DNA from: Crotophaga sulcirostris
Taxonomy: Eukaryota > Chordata > Aves > Cuculiformes > Crotophagidae
Direction: 5' to 3'
Assembly: GCA_013397455.1 (NCBI GenBank)
Contig: VYZB01000036.1
Location: 717,366-781,365 of the forward strand
Length of the DNA stretch: 64,000 nt
The notes under the pieces were generated by a model that saw nothing but the letters and a program-made list of their open reading frames with translations, was not told where the DNA came from and searched no databases. Below are positions 25,643 to 36,536 of this stretch, piece by piece (the first letter of the stretch is position 1; every line of letters begins with the position of its first letter). The translations under genes and the position numbers were made by a program.

Positions 25643-26765
25643 ATCACAGAATCACAGAACGGTAGGGGTTGGTAGGGACCTCTGGAGATCATTCAGTCCA
25701 GACCCCACGCTAAAGCAGGTTCACCTACAGCAGCTTGCACATAATTTGCCCAGGCAGGTTTCGAATATCTCCAGAGAAGAAGATTCCACAGCTCCTCTAG
25801 GCAGCCTGTTCCAGTGCTCTATCACTCTCAAAGTAAAGAAGTTTTACCTCATCACCAGGTGGAACTACTTGTGTTCCACTTTGTACCCATTGCCCCGTGG
25901 TCTGTCACTGGGTACCATTGAAAAGAGTCTGGTCCCATCCTCTTGACACTCACCCTTTAGATATTGATAAGCATTGGTAAGATCCCCTTTAAATCTTCTC
26001 TTCTCCAGACTAAACAGCCCAGGTCTCTCAGCCTCTCCTCCAGTCCCCTAATCATCTTCATGGCCCTCGACTAGACTCTCTCAGGTAGTTCCTTGTCTTG
26101 GACTGCGGAGCCCAGAACTGGACATAGTAATCCAAGTAGGACCTTGCTAGTGCAGAGAAGAGAGGGAGGATAATCTCCCTCGACTTGCTGGTCACACTCT
26201 TCTTAATGCACCCCAAGATACCATTGGCCTTCTTGACCATTGGGGCACATTGCTGGCTCATAGTTACCTTGTTGCCCACCAGGACTCCCAGGTCTTTCTC
26301 CACAGAGTTGCTTTTCAGCAAGTCAACCTATAACCTGTATTGGTACATGGGATTGTTCCTCCTGAGATGCAGAACCCAATGCTTTCCTTTGAGCTTCATT
26401 AGGTTCCTCTCTGGCCAACTTTCCAGTTTGTCCAGGTCCTGCTGAATGGCAGCACAGCCTTTGTGTGTATCAGTTATTCCTCCCACTTTTGTATCAATAG
26501 CAAACTCACTGAGGGTGCACTATCTCTTCATCCAGGTCTTCAATGAATATGTTGAACAAGACTGGGTCCAATGCTGACCCCTGGGGAACACCACTGGCCA
26601 CGGCCTTCCAGCTGGACTCTGTGCTGCAGACCACAACCCTCTGAGCTCTGCCATCCAGTCAGTTCCCAATTCACCTCACTGTCCAGTCATTTAAACCACA
26701 CTTCCTAAGCTAACCTATGAGGCTGTTCTGGAAGACCATGTGAAAATCTTTGATCAGGAAATGGT
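25643..26765 (-). mobile_element. CR1 LINE, 1.1-kb copy, minus strand
   Basis: The low-coordinate end is the complement of the CR1 3' terminus (ATCACAGAATCACAGAACGG, then 'ggtaggggttgg.agggacctctggagatcat'). From there the element runs without large gaps through the 3'UTR, the ORF2 C-terminus and the RT domain to about 26765. On the minus strand the frame 26058-26321 is recognisable ORF2 (KDLGVLVGNKVTMSQQC, then IKKSVTSKSREIILPLFSAL). The RT catalytic box reads FAID instead of FADD (complement of 26493-26504). A short deletion just upstream also shifts the frame, so the copy is inactive. The 5' end is truncated, as expected. Confidence 0.95.
26058..26321 (-). pseudogene. CR1 ORF2 remnant (post-RT region)
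   Basis: This 87-codon minus-strand frame lies inside the CR1 copy. It matches the conserved segment after the RT active site (KDLGVLVGNKVTMSQQC, NGILGCIKKSVTSKSREIIL, and PLFSALARSYLDYYVQFW). The frame is open between upstream and downstream breaks and has no function of its own. It is decayed transposon protein, not a host gene. Confidence 0.9.
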
Positions 26766-29199
26766 GTGCCTACACAGCATGGTGCCTGAGCTAATAAGTC
26801 CAACACAAGACAAAAATTGTTCTTTTGTCCCTTTTTATCTACAAACCAAAAAAAAAAAATCTATCTACAAATAATCAAGAGCTGACAGCATGGTCAAGTT
26901 ATTTTGGATACATCTACATCAGAGTCAGTTCCAGCAGGGATTTCATGTAGCTTAATACTAGGCGGGTGCCTAGTGGAGAAGTCTTAGGTGAATTTGCTCT
27001 CAAATAGCATAAACCACTTCAATCTCAGTTCACGTTCTGTACCTCCAATGACATTTCTGTGACCACACTTTTGAGTGGCTGTAGGAACATACAGAAATAT
27101 CATTGTGTACCAAGCCACAAAAAAGTTCCTCTTGCCCACCACGGAGGACAAAGTTTTTACCACATTAGATTGTATTATTTCAGTGGGGGATACATCCATC
27201 CTCTCCTTGCCTCTTTTCCATGTTCTCTGTACTTTAATAGCTTTAGTTTAAAAAGATAAATGAAAAATTTCCAGCTTTTCTTTTTAAGGCAAGTCCAGAG
27301 CCAACCAATTATTTTTTTCATGCTCAGTTTCTAGCCAGTGCATTAAAGATGTAAATAGATGGACTAATACCTAGTCAGTATATGAAGAAAAGTAACTTTA
27401 AGAGGCCCTTGCATACCTATTAGTCAAAAAGAGTTATGAAGATGTCCCAAATAAACAATTTATTTTCATCATAAAGACAGTTTCAAGATTTCCCCTTTCA
27501 TGGTCTGCACTTTTACAGTTGTATAGAAACAGAATGTATATATTTTTTTTTTCACTGTAAAGTAATGGAAAAGTTACAAATTTTGTAAAAGTAATCTAAT
27601 GAATCACAGCTCAGATCCATTCACACTAAGAAACCTGCAATCTTCCCATGGAGTTTTATGGATGGAAGCATTACATGAAGCATTGGTAGATGCCAGAATT
27701 TCAAGACTTCCTTAGGTTAGTGTGTGTATAACAATATTTGAGAATTAATATCTTTTGTTTATTTAAGTAAACATATATTTTTGAAGGTTTACTTAAAATG
27801 CTTAAAACATTATAACCACCTACATGGCTATTAGAAGTCAGGATTTCTCCACTGAGTGGATAAGAATGGCCCTGACTCCATAGTAGCAAGTGAGGAACCT
27901 CAGTAAAAAATTCCAACTACGTCCACATAGCTGTAGGTCCTTTTCTTAATGCTATAAATTATATCAAACTTCTCCCTTCATTTGTCCTTAATTCTCTTAG
28001 TATTCTGTCAAGAAAAAGACAAAACCTCCAAAAATAATTATAAAATATTTAAATAGCAGTGAGGACATCTCAGCTTCAAATTACCTGACCATTAATAATG
28101 ACATGGGTAAATGACCTAAAGTGGTGTCTAGCACTGGAAATCCCCTCCTAGACAGTTATTTATTTCCAGGAGATGTCTGGCACCTGGATATTTATTGCTC
28201 TAACAAATTAGCCCATTAAATATTTCTGTCCTGGTCATCTTTTTTATCAAGCTTAACATGTAGTTTTGTGTAATCTACAACTGTTTGTGGTATACAATTT
28301 TTCAAAGGCAGGACATTTCACTTCATGTTCACCAATTATGATTCCTTTCTTCCACACAGCTATTTAAGTTTAAAAATGTACCAGGATAGGAAATACAAAT
28401 AGCAACTGAAAATATTATAGCACCTATTGTTACCAAATGGTTCATGAGATTTTACAAAGCAATTTTTAATGTAGTCCTTTGTTTATAACCTGCTTTTCAA
28501 AACTATGTTACGGTTTTTATCACAAAATTCACTTAGTCTTTTATTTCATTTTTATCATCTAAGGAATGAAGAAATGAATGTAGAAAATGACAGATATACA
28601 ACAAAGACAGTAGGTTATCTTCCTCATAGCTCTTTGAATTTCAGATCTTCAACTTTGTTAATTTCAGTCTAGAACTAGACTTTACCTGTTTCATAACTGA
28701 GAGTGACAGCTCTGGTTTTCTGTATCTTTCTCTTCCAAAGCACAAGGAAGGAGCTGTCAAGGTAGTAGGTAAAAACGTGGTGAGCAGGTGTTGGAGTCCA
28801 ATAGTCCTCTCTGGTGTCCTTAGTCAAAGAAAACTACTCTAAACTGCTAGCTAACTGAGTCAAGAGTTGTGTACAGAAAAAGAAGGCTGGAAAGTTTGTG
28901 TAGAACCACATCTGGATCAGATCTTAGCCCACTCTAATGTGGTCCAGTTCATCTCCAAATCACACTTCATTCTGAGCAGATGCACCTGCACAATATTGAA
29001 TTGACACCTTATCTGAATTTAAGAATGTAATAGGCCAGAAAGAATGATGGATTAGTTGAATTGGAAGCTCAGCTGTGATAGTTTGGATTGATGTATTTTC
29101 AAGGTGGCAGTGTAGTATATGTAGCCATGCCTTGATTTTCTTATTATTCCTATGACATATATATTTCATACTGACAGATGTTGCCAAAACAAACATACA
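26766..29199. other. Anonymous stretch with a flanked A-run
   Basis: No gene is recognised. A 12-base A run (26848-26859) is bracketed by an exact 10-bp direct repeat, TATCTACAAA, at 26836-26845 and 26862-26871. Open frames at 26984-27259, 27701-27916 and 28960-29250 lack any recognisable features. Confidence 0.5.
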
Positions 29200-29227
29200 A
29201 ACTAACAAACAAACAAACAAACAAAAA
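29200..29227 (+). repeat. (AAAC)n simple repeat
   Basis: Tandem CAAA units, five or so, with one CTAA variant at the left edge. It overlaps the start of a chance minus-strand frame, which explains that frame's CLFVCLLVCMFV repetition. Confidence 0.85.
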
Positions 29228-29339
29228 CTGATTAAAAAAACCTGATACAATCACCTAGCATTATGTTTTTTACAAAACATGTCGCCCTGTGATTTTTGGC
29301 ATCAAAATTTTTCCGACTAAATGATGTGGGTATATCTTT

Positions 29340-29750
29340 TTAAAAGACATCCACTGACAAAGAAAACCACCAAACCATGTACCGAAGTATCACATCTACA
29401 CACGTTTTAAATACCTCTAGGAATGGTAGCTCAATCACTTCCCTGAGAAGCATGTTCCAATGCTTGACAGCCTTTTCAGTGAAGAAATTTTTCTTTATAT
29501 CCAAACTAAACGTCCCATGGTGCAACTTGAGGCCATTTACTCTCATCCTGTGACTTTTTATTTGGGAGAAGACACCAATATCCACCTGTCTAAAACCTTC
29601 TTTCAGGTAATTGTAGAGAGCAATAAGGTCTTCCCTCAACCTCCCTTTCTGCAGACTAAACAGCTCTAGTTCCCTCAGCCGCTTCTCATATGACTTGTGC
29701 TCCAAATCCTTCACCAGCTTCGTTGCCCTTCTTTGCACACACACCAGCAA
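29340..29750 (-). pseudogene. CR1 ORF2 C-terminal remnant, 136 open codons
   Basis: On the minus strand the frame reads as the CR1 ORF2 C-terminal region without a stop. It starts near QRRATKLVKDLEHKSYEKRL, continues through LFSLQKGRLREDLIALYNYL and GLKLHHGTFSLDIKKNFF, and ends with TEKAVKHWNMLLREVIELP and a diverged tail. The domain order and spacing match the family. The catalytic domains are absent because the copy is 5'-truncated. The methionine start is incidental. It is a fossil and encodes no host protein. Confidence 0.9.
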
Positions 29751-29835
29751 CTCAATGTCTTTCTTGTAACGAGGGGCTCAAAACTGAATATGGTATTTGA
29801 GGTGTGGTCTCACAAATACCAAGTGCAAAAGGACT
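29346..29835 (-). mobile_element. CR1 LINE, 3' portion with open ORF2 end
   Basis: This minus-strand copy covers the end of CR1 ORF2. The octamer terminal repeat is not visible at the low-coordinate edge, so either the extreme 3' end is lost or this subfamily's tail has decayed. Plus-strand landmarks are 'aatacctctaggaatggtagctc', 'cttccctgagaagcatgttcc' and 'ccctcagccgcttctcatatgactt', all complements of conserved CR1 blocks. Upstream of the open frame, similarity continues to about 29835. It contains the longest CR1-derived open frame after the 20.5-kb copy. Confidence 0.93.
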
Positions 29836-30631
29836 TCATGCAAATACTACACTCCAAGTAAGTCATTCAAGCAGCAAATTGGCTCAATGTCATTAATTAA
29901 AAAAAATATTGTGTTTTTGAACCTTTAGTGACAGGCTTTGTTTTATCATGTCTTGATTTGCTAGATTTAGGAATTCCCACCATTAAGAAAATTGTCAGTG
30001 TCAGTTAGATTACTTATCAGTTTTATTATGGTAATAATACTGCCCTCATTTTTTGCTAACATGAATCAATGCAGAACACAACAAATTCATCGTGAAATAT
30101 TTATATATATACATAGTCTAATGCTGTAGCCACACCTTCATATATATATAATACATTGAGAATGTCACCAGTTTAGAGATTGACAAACCATAACATTTAC
30201 AACAGTAATGGTAAAAAGAATAGTAAAAAGCCTTGACCCTGATGAATTCTAGAGTACCGTGAGATTTGAAGAAAACAATCATCTAAACAAATAGATGCCC
30301 TGAGTTCCTAGGAAATGTGTCAATATGTTAGGTGAGTGGAACTTTTGAGATATAACAATGATTCTATCAAGCGATAAAATTCAAAAGGGAAAATTAATAT
30401 CTAACAAATATTTAATAATAATAAATTAGAAGTATTTAGAGCCAAAGAAGCGGTTAGGTAAAAGGTAAAACTAGTATAAAAGCTAGCGTACAATTAACAG
30501 ATCAAGAACTCAAATTCCCTTTTGTATTATGTGTTGGTAAGAACAAAAAACTCCATGGGAAGATTGCAAAACTTTCCGAGGGAGAAAGAGTAACCTGTAG
30601 AAAGAGTGCTGAATTTAACAGAAGGAGTTTT
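29836..30631. other. Anonymous AT-rich stretch
   Basis: Very AT-rich, with short TA runs (about 30100-30113 and 30141-30150). No gene, RNA or transposon is recognised. Confidence 0.5.
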
Positions 30632-30770
30632 TTATTCCCAGGCCTCTTTGCCTTACTATGTAATGTTGGGTAAGTCATTGATTTTGCCTGATCCTCTACT
30701 TGTTCATGATATTATTTTCCTATCCATGGGGCAGTTTTGAAGATAAATTTCATTAATAATGATTAGACGT
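30632..30770 (+). mobile_element. Ancient MIR/CORE-SINE-like fragment
   Basis: The order of words follows the 3' half of MIR-type amniote SINEs. A 'tgccttactatgtaatgttgggtaagtca' block at about 30649-30677 corresponds to the MIR 'tgtgaccttgggcaagtca' landmark. A pyrimidine-rich stretch follows, then a 'ttttgaagataaatttcattaat' block (about 30735-30757) like the MIR tail. The similarity is recalled by eye and many positions differ, as expected for an element predating the bird-mammal split. It has no coding capacity. Confidence 0.5.
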
Positions 30771-32108
30771 TTGAAAATTTGGTTTTAGTCATGCAATATC
30801 TTAGTCCTTATAGATCTGGGAGATAGTTTTGTTTCTATCTCAAACATATAATTTAGCAAGAATAATGAAGCGCTTGGACTTAGGTGGCTGCCTAAATTGG
30901 AGAATTACATTATTATCATTTTAGCTTCAGTGACAGAGTTGATGCTCACAAGCCTGACTACTAAAAAACTGTTTTGAAGTCTATGAAAATGCTCACTGAG
31001 CAAAAAGAAGAGATTTCTTTTGTACTATCTTAATTAAAGAAATATTTTGAGAAAAATAAATGTACTCTTTTGTCTATGAATAGCTTTGATATTCAAATTC
31101 CCTTCTTCCTGCATCTTGTCTCTTACACCCAAATACACATCATCCTTCCCATATGTCAGTTTGACACTAAAGCTAATGAATATTTTTTGTTTGAAATCTT
31201 TTACTGTGTTATTCTTCTTAAATAACTTGTTGGCACACTGTATTGGAAGGAATTTTTGTTTTTAATATTAACACCAATTTTTATGAATTTATAAATTCTA
31301 TAACTATCCTTTAAATTAGAATGAAATTCCTATCCAGAAATGTAATTCATTAACCAATCTTTTTAATAAGGAAGTATTTCACCAATTTTCTCACATGTAT
31401 TGCAAATGGCATAAGTATTTTTGCAAAAAGACAACTGATCCCTTCCAGATTTGTTAAAATTACAAAAAGTTGAAAAACTTGGTATTTTTAATTAAAATTG
31501 TTAATTTTGACTGGTACTTACCAGCACTCCTATTCAGCCATATTCAAGTATTTTTGAAAATCCAAATAGAAAATTAATTGTAGTTTATCAATATATAGAA
31601 TGAAAGGGCTGCTTCTTGCAGAGTCTTTGGAGACATATTTTCATTTTTCAGAGTATTCTAGAATGAATTCAGAACAGATGTCTGATAGTTATAAATGAAA
31701 ATTCTAAAGAATCAGTGCAATAAAAACCTTGTTCACCTGAAAACTAAGGACCGCAGAACTACCATTTAGATACAAATTGAAAATACACAGTCCCTTAACT
31801 CACATTTAAATTCTTAACTTCATATTCCATTGAACAGGAAAATAAAGAAGACATAGAAAATAAAAATCTAAGTATTTTATTGGAGATGTACTTTTCAACT
31901 GAGCCATTTTGCATGGAGCAGAGAAGGAGCTACACCTAGTCAGTATTCCAGGAGAGGGGCAGATTGCAGCATGGTCTGGATTCAGGATATATGTGACAAA
32001 CTTGCTTTTGGGTATATGCTTTACATCCATCAGTGATCCTTTTGTAAGGATAGAAAGACAGTCAGATGTGCAGACACAGCCCAGTCTCCTCCTTCCTCTT
32101 CTCAACAG
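30771..32108. other. Anonymous stretch before candidate exon
   Basis: Strongly AT-rich to about 31860, then less so to 32108. The last part is unusually stop-poor: two plus-strand frames and one minus-strand frame (31806-32138) are open across it. It ends in a long pyrimidine tract (CTCCTCCTTCCTCTTCTCAA) immediately before an AG. No transposon is recognised. Confidence 0.45.
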
Positions 32109-32293
32109 GAAATTTGTTGATGACCAGAACAATGGCAAGCACTACTGAAGACTTCTCCCTCATTTATCTTGGCCAGCTGCATCTCCAAAGGGAAGTCAAG
32201 GCAAGAAACGCTGAACATGAATCTGCTTATGTACAGATTCCTGACAGTGTAGGTGTACTGTCACCTTCAGTTAATGAAACAGAAAACTCAAAG
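32109..32293 (+). CDS. Candidate protein-coding exon, unknown gene
   Basis: A 185-base segment is bounded by a very good acceptor (a pyrimidine tract of about 20 bases ending CTTCTCAACAG at 32108) and a consensus donor (CTCAAAG|GTGAGT, GT at 32294). One frame is open throughout and ends on a codon boundary at the donor. Within it an ATG at 32132 sits in a strong initiation context (AGAACAATGG: A at -3, G at +4), starting MASTTEDFSLIYLGQLHLQ. The exon could therefore be a first coding exon, with about 23 bases of 5'UTR, or an internal exon. The remainder (HESAYVQIPDSVGVLSPSV) is hydrophilic with no domain I recognise. Pseudo-exons with good sites are common in introns, so this is a lead only. 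Confidence 0.3.
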
Positions 32294-33984
32294 GTGAGTC
32301 CAAAGACATACAGAAAGATATCTCTGTATATTTGGAACATATAACTCTGATTTAGTCCATGTGGATACCAACTTCCTTCACTGAAGAGGGCTCATTTCTT
32401 TTTTATTTGTTTTTTGTATTTTTGCTAGCAAAGCATTTCCTGCCCAAACCAAATATTCTTACATCTGAAAGAATTCAAAACCATATGTGCAAACTGTCCT
32501 AACAAGTGACTCTTCAAACTGTGGTTCCATGCCTGTAAAAGTTTCGTTACGTCCTTGAAAAAGAGCTCAGAGCAGACAAAACTCTTCAGCTTAATAAAGC
32601 ACTAAGTTGATAGAGAAAAGCTCTCATAATTCTTCTAATGATGGTTTGTGCTCTTTCCAAAAATTATTTCACCCCAATAATATGAACAGACTTTTCAGAG
32701 CAACAGAAACACATTTCCTTTCTCTTAGCTGAATGCTTTACCTATTTGTATACTAGATCATGTTCTCTTTGTCTAGCTTCATGACATTGCCTTACATTTT
32801 GATTTCTTTTTCAACCTCAAGAGGATACACAGAAAAAGACTCTCTAATGTAGCCTGATGTCTAGAGGACTCTTCTGGGAGGAACATGAAGGAATTCTCAG
32901 AGGAATAATTCTTCAGGTTTTTAATAATGCTGAATTTTATAATGCAATGGAGAAGATGCGTACTCCCAAGAAAATTTTGAAAGAAAATAGAGGCAACGTG
33001 TGTAACTTGAAAAGAATGTAGTCCTCAGGTTGAGCTTAGCTAGTGCCCAAAATAACTGTCAGGTAGCTCTTAGCTGTGTATAATCATAAGAGACACAGAG
33101 CTATGCAACTCTGTAAGTTAAGACTCTAGAAGTACGGAAGTACAATTTCTATGAAAATTCAAACTCAAAATCTATAGTGCCTGGAGAGTTTTAGTACCTC
33201 CAAGGCAGTCAAAAAGGAGTTGGAGTACTTGTATTCTGGATAAAGAAACAAAAATATGTCTGATTCCTACCTTTGGTGCTTAAAATAATTTCTAAACCTG
33301 TTCATTAAAATTATGGCTAAAAGAGTAGTAAAAGAGATCAAATATCTATAAGTAGTCTCTGATACATGGGCCCCTGTCATTTCTTCTTAATTCCTTTCAC
33401 AGCGGGAAATAACTGAACAAATTTGGTAAGATATAATATGAATTAACAAAATAATGGACTGATATTATATAAAAGAACTGCCCTAGTTCTTGATTTGCTA
33501 TTAACTTCCTGATTTACTTTGGACTATCACCCCCTTATTTGGATTATCTATTCACATTGAGCTCAAACTCATTTTTGTGCAACTCAGTTGTTTCTAATTA
33601 CTACTATTTCCTAGATAATAAAGTGTCACAGATGCCATTCTACAAATTTAATAAATCATGTAAGATGTAATCTGTACCAAAATAGTACATCTGCTATGAT
33701 TGCACAGTAGTCTGGTCTGCTTTGGAATTAGAAACAGATGTTGCGTTACATTAGAATGGAAAATCTGGCTAACAGGGAGTGGGGTAGGAAAAAAAACCAG
33801 GATTCGTTACCATCACCATCTGCTTTTTAAGACCTTGGTGTATATTGGTTTGATCCTTGAAGTATTGAAGTACTTCAAATTGATAGAGTTTACACTTCCA
33901 ACATACTGAACTACTTGAGGCATAGATTGGTACTTTCAATCTAGTATTTTGGTTTAAATAAGTAAACATTCTGGAATGAGTTTC
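32294..33984. other. Anonymous non-coding stretch
   Basis: No gene or transposon is recognised. A perfect 14-bp palindrome (TTGAAGTACTTCAA, 33865-33878) is present. The frames at 33700-33969 on both strands are chance. Confidence 0.5.
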
Positions 33985-34862
33985 TGCGAATTATGAGAGT
34001 GGGAAGAGACTTCAAGTGAGTCATCCATAGTAGCTCACCTTCCTGAGTCATGGTAGAACTGATGCAAATATTCCTTCACAGACCCAGGCCGAACTGCGAA
34101 TATTCCAAATGAGTTTACTTCAGTCAGTTTCCTTGCAATTGATGCTTCTGCCAGAAATAATTTTTAAGCATACTCTAATACTTAATAGCATCCTCCTATG
34201 CCAGGGCACAAATCCCTTTCTTCTCCTCTTCTAACAAGTGATAATGGCTTGTGACAGAAGATTTCCTTCTTCTAAAATTGTATTGTTTGCTTGGGGGGGG
34301 AGGGTGTGTGTATTATAATTTATTTTACAGGGTATTCCCAGTCTCCAGTTGCTTTGTTCTCTTATCCTGTCTTCATGGATCAAGGTTTTAAATATCTTAG
34401 GAAACTTGCTGCTCTTCTTTTGATTCTGTGCTGATTTTTTTTCTGTTTGAAATTCAACATCTCAAAATATGAGTGCTATTTCAAGCAAAGTCAAACCAGC
34501 ACTATTATACAGGTGTTACCATCATGCTACATTTACTTTGATAATCCTATTGATACAATCCAGTTGTAGGAATTGTCTTTTATTGATTGTTAATTTATCC
34601 CAAATTTATGTTTACTCTAATCTTTACACACTCCTTGATGAACCAAATTTAACTGTGTTCTTGAATTTGACTATTCTCCCTTGTGTGAACTTATTCCATT
34701 TGTCTTTACTGAATCTTCTAAATTATTTTAGACACTTGCTCCAGTTTAAGAAGACTATTCCATGTTTTAATTCTAACCTTCAAAATAGTTTAGATTCATT
34801 TCAATATTAAATTTAATGCATAAAAGTTATGCATGCTTTTTAGCACCCTCCAAGTCTTCAGA
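33985..34862 (-). mobile_element. Ancient, highly diverged CR1 LINE, minus strand
   Basis: The plus strand shows, in order, diverged complements of the amniote CR1 3' part. These are a 'gggaagagacttcaag' block at 33995-34030, an 'agaaataattttt..ctctaatacttaat' block at 34155-34190, and 'gctgctcttcttttgattctg' at about 34408-34430. Then come 'ttgatacaatccagttgtaggaattg' at about 34549-34577, 'catttgtctttactgaatctt' at about 34696-34718, 'ctccagtttaag' at about 34739-34750 and 'cctccaagtcttca' at about 34847-34860. The order and spacing agree with old CR1/L3-type elements shared across amniotes. No ORF survives. The 113-codon frame at 34469-34810 is on the antisense strand. Confidence 0.7.
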
Positions 34863-34972
34863 GAAATTTTGCTGTGCACTGGAGTCAGAACCAATAAGTG
34901 TCTTCAGGTTCAGAATAGTGAGTCAGACTGAAGTCCAACGGTGATATTTCCTCCACCTCGAAACTCCACAGT

Positions 34973-35075
34973 TAGAATCATAGAATCATCAGGTTGGAAA
35001 AGACCTCTGAGATCATCGAGTGCAACTGTATCTCTCCACTTACTAAACTATATCCCTGAGAAACTCATCAGTTGA
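34973..35075 (-). mobile_element. CR1 LINE 3' tail, minus strand
   Basis: It begins with the complement of the terminal repeat (TAGAATCATAGAATCATCAG) and continues with 'gttggaaaagacctctgagatcatcgag', standard CR1 3'UTR. Similarity fades by about 35075. It is a very short, non-coding, 5'-truncated insertion about 110 bases beyond the ancient CR1. Confidence 0.9.
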
Positions 35076-36536
35076 ATACATAAGAAAGAAAAAAACTTTC
35101 TTCTAGCTACATAACATACAAGGAGCAACCAGTAATATTTTCCTATTCAGGCAAACCCTCTGACAGTCATTTTCAAATGCCAGTGTAAAAACAACAGGCA
35201 CTTACCCCTCCCAATATCATGAATTAACTTAACAAAATGCCCCTGCTGTACTAACAACTTCTGTATTATTACTGGTCCTTTCCTTGTAGTGTACTAAGGA
35301 TTGTATTAGTTTCTTCTACCCAGCAGTACGCTATTCCCCACCCCAGCATCATTCTAGATGTTAATGCTAGAATAACTCTCTATATTAAATAATTGAATTA
35401 TTTTCCATTAATAATGACTGAAAATAATGACATACCAAGAAGTCTCTTAAAGTTTTTTCTTAAAAGAAATTTACTGAAATTCAGGAATTTCATATTCAGC
35501 CTAAAACGAAACACTGATTCATGGTTCTAAGGCTCAACTCAAACTTTTATATTTGCGGTTACAGTTAAAAAAAGTCACTTTTAAAGCAAGTGCCAATGTA
35601 CCTATTCTATTCACTGTATATAAGGGCATTCCAGTGACATTTTGCTGATATAAAATATTGCAGTAATAAACCTAATTATACTAAATACAGGAGAAAATTC
35701 AACTGTAAATATTACAACACAAATTATACCCTGACATATACCTATATGACTCTATTAAAGCCAGAGCAGAGAGATTTCCCAGCGAAGTCTGACCTTATAC
35801 ATAAAATGTTATACGATGTGGCATGCAGCTATTTTTTTATCATAAAAGGGAACATGAAATATGGGAAAAGCGTTTTTCATTCTTTGCAGAGAACTTTGAC
35901 ATGATCTAGACCTCTTTGTTTCCAGTGATTCTCTTGAAAACCTATTCAAAATCGGTTGGGATTTTGCCCAATAAATAGTTATTCATGAAGTGTACATTTT
36001 AGATCAAAATTGCAGTGTAAAGGAGTGTACCAAGTCTTTGAGATCAATGGAATTGTCTGTGGTAAATTACTCTTCATCTAACACATTTCGTTGTTTTATA
36101 GAATTTTTAATTGAATTGAGACATTAAAGGTAGAAATTACGATAGCAAATAGCTATTCAGATCTGAGTAAGTGATTGAGGCTAGTGACATAATACACCTC
36201 TTGTCAAAGTTCTTTCCAGTTGTAGAAAGAATTGAAACTTACACTACAAAAGAAGACCTGCTGTTGCTACTCTCAATGATAGAAAAAGATACTTTGAAGT
36301 GAGCTGTCCCCTCCTGCTTTCTTGAGTTCTCAGGAAAATCTCCATCACTGACTGATAAAACTCAATTTACTTGGCAGATAGATCTAAGCTTGGAAGGGTT
36401 GTATGTCCGTTCTGTCCATGTTTACTTTGAGGTGCCTTTATCAAACTTTACAAAGTCTCTGTTGTACTTGTTCTCCTGGAGGTATAGTGAATGTGTCTCA
36501 TGCCTGAGATACCATCTTCTCTTAGGTCTTAACTGG
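35076..36536. other. Anonymous AT-rich stretch
   Basis: No gene, RNA or transposon is recognised between the two CR1 tails. Confidence 0.5.

Noticed and set aside
29340..29750. Host protein-coding gene
   Set aside because: The whole frame matches the CR1 ORF2 C-terminus in order and spacing.
34469..34810. 113-codon plus-strand open frame as a gene
   Set aside because: It lies antisense within an ancient CR1. Pyrimidine-rich antisense CR1 sequence explains the Leu/Ile/Asn-rich open frame.
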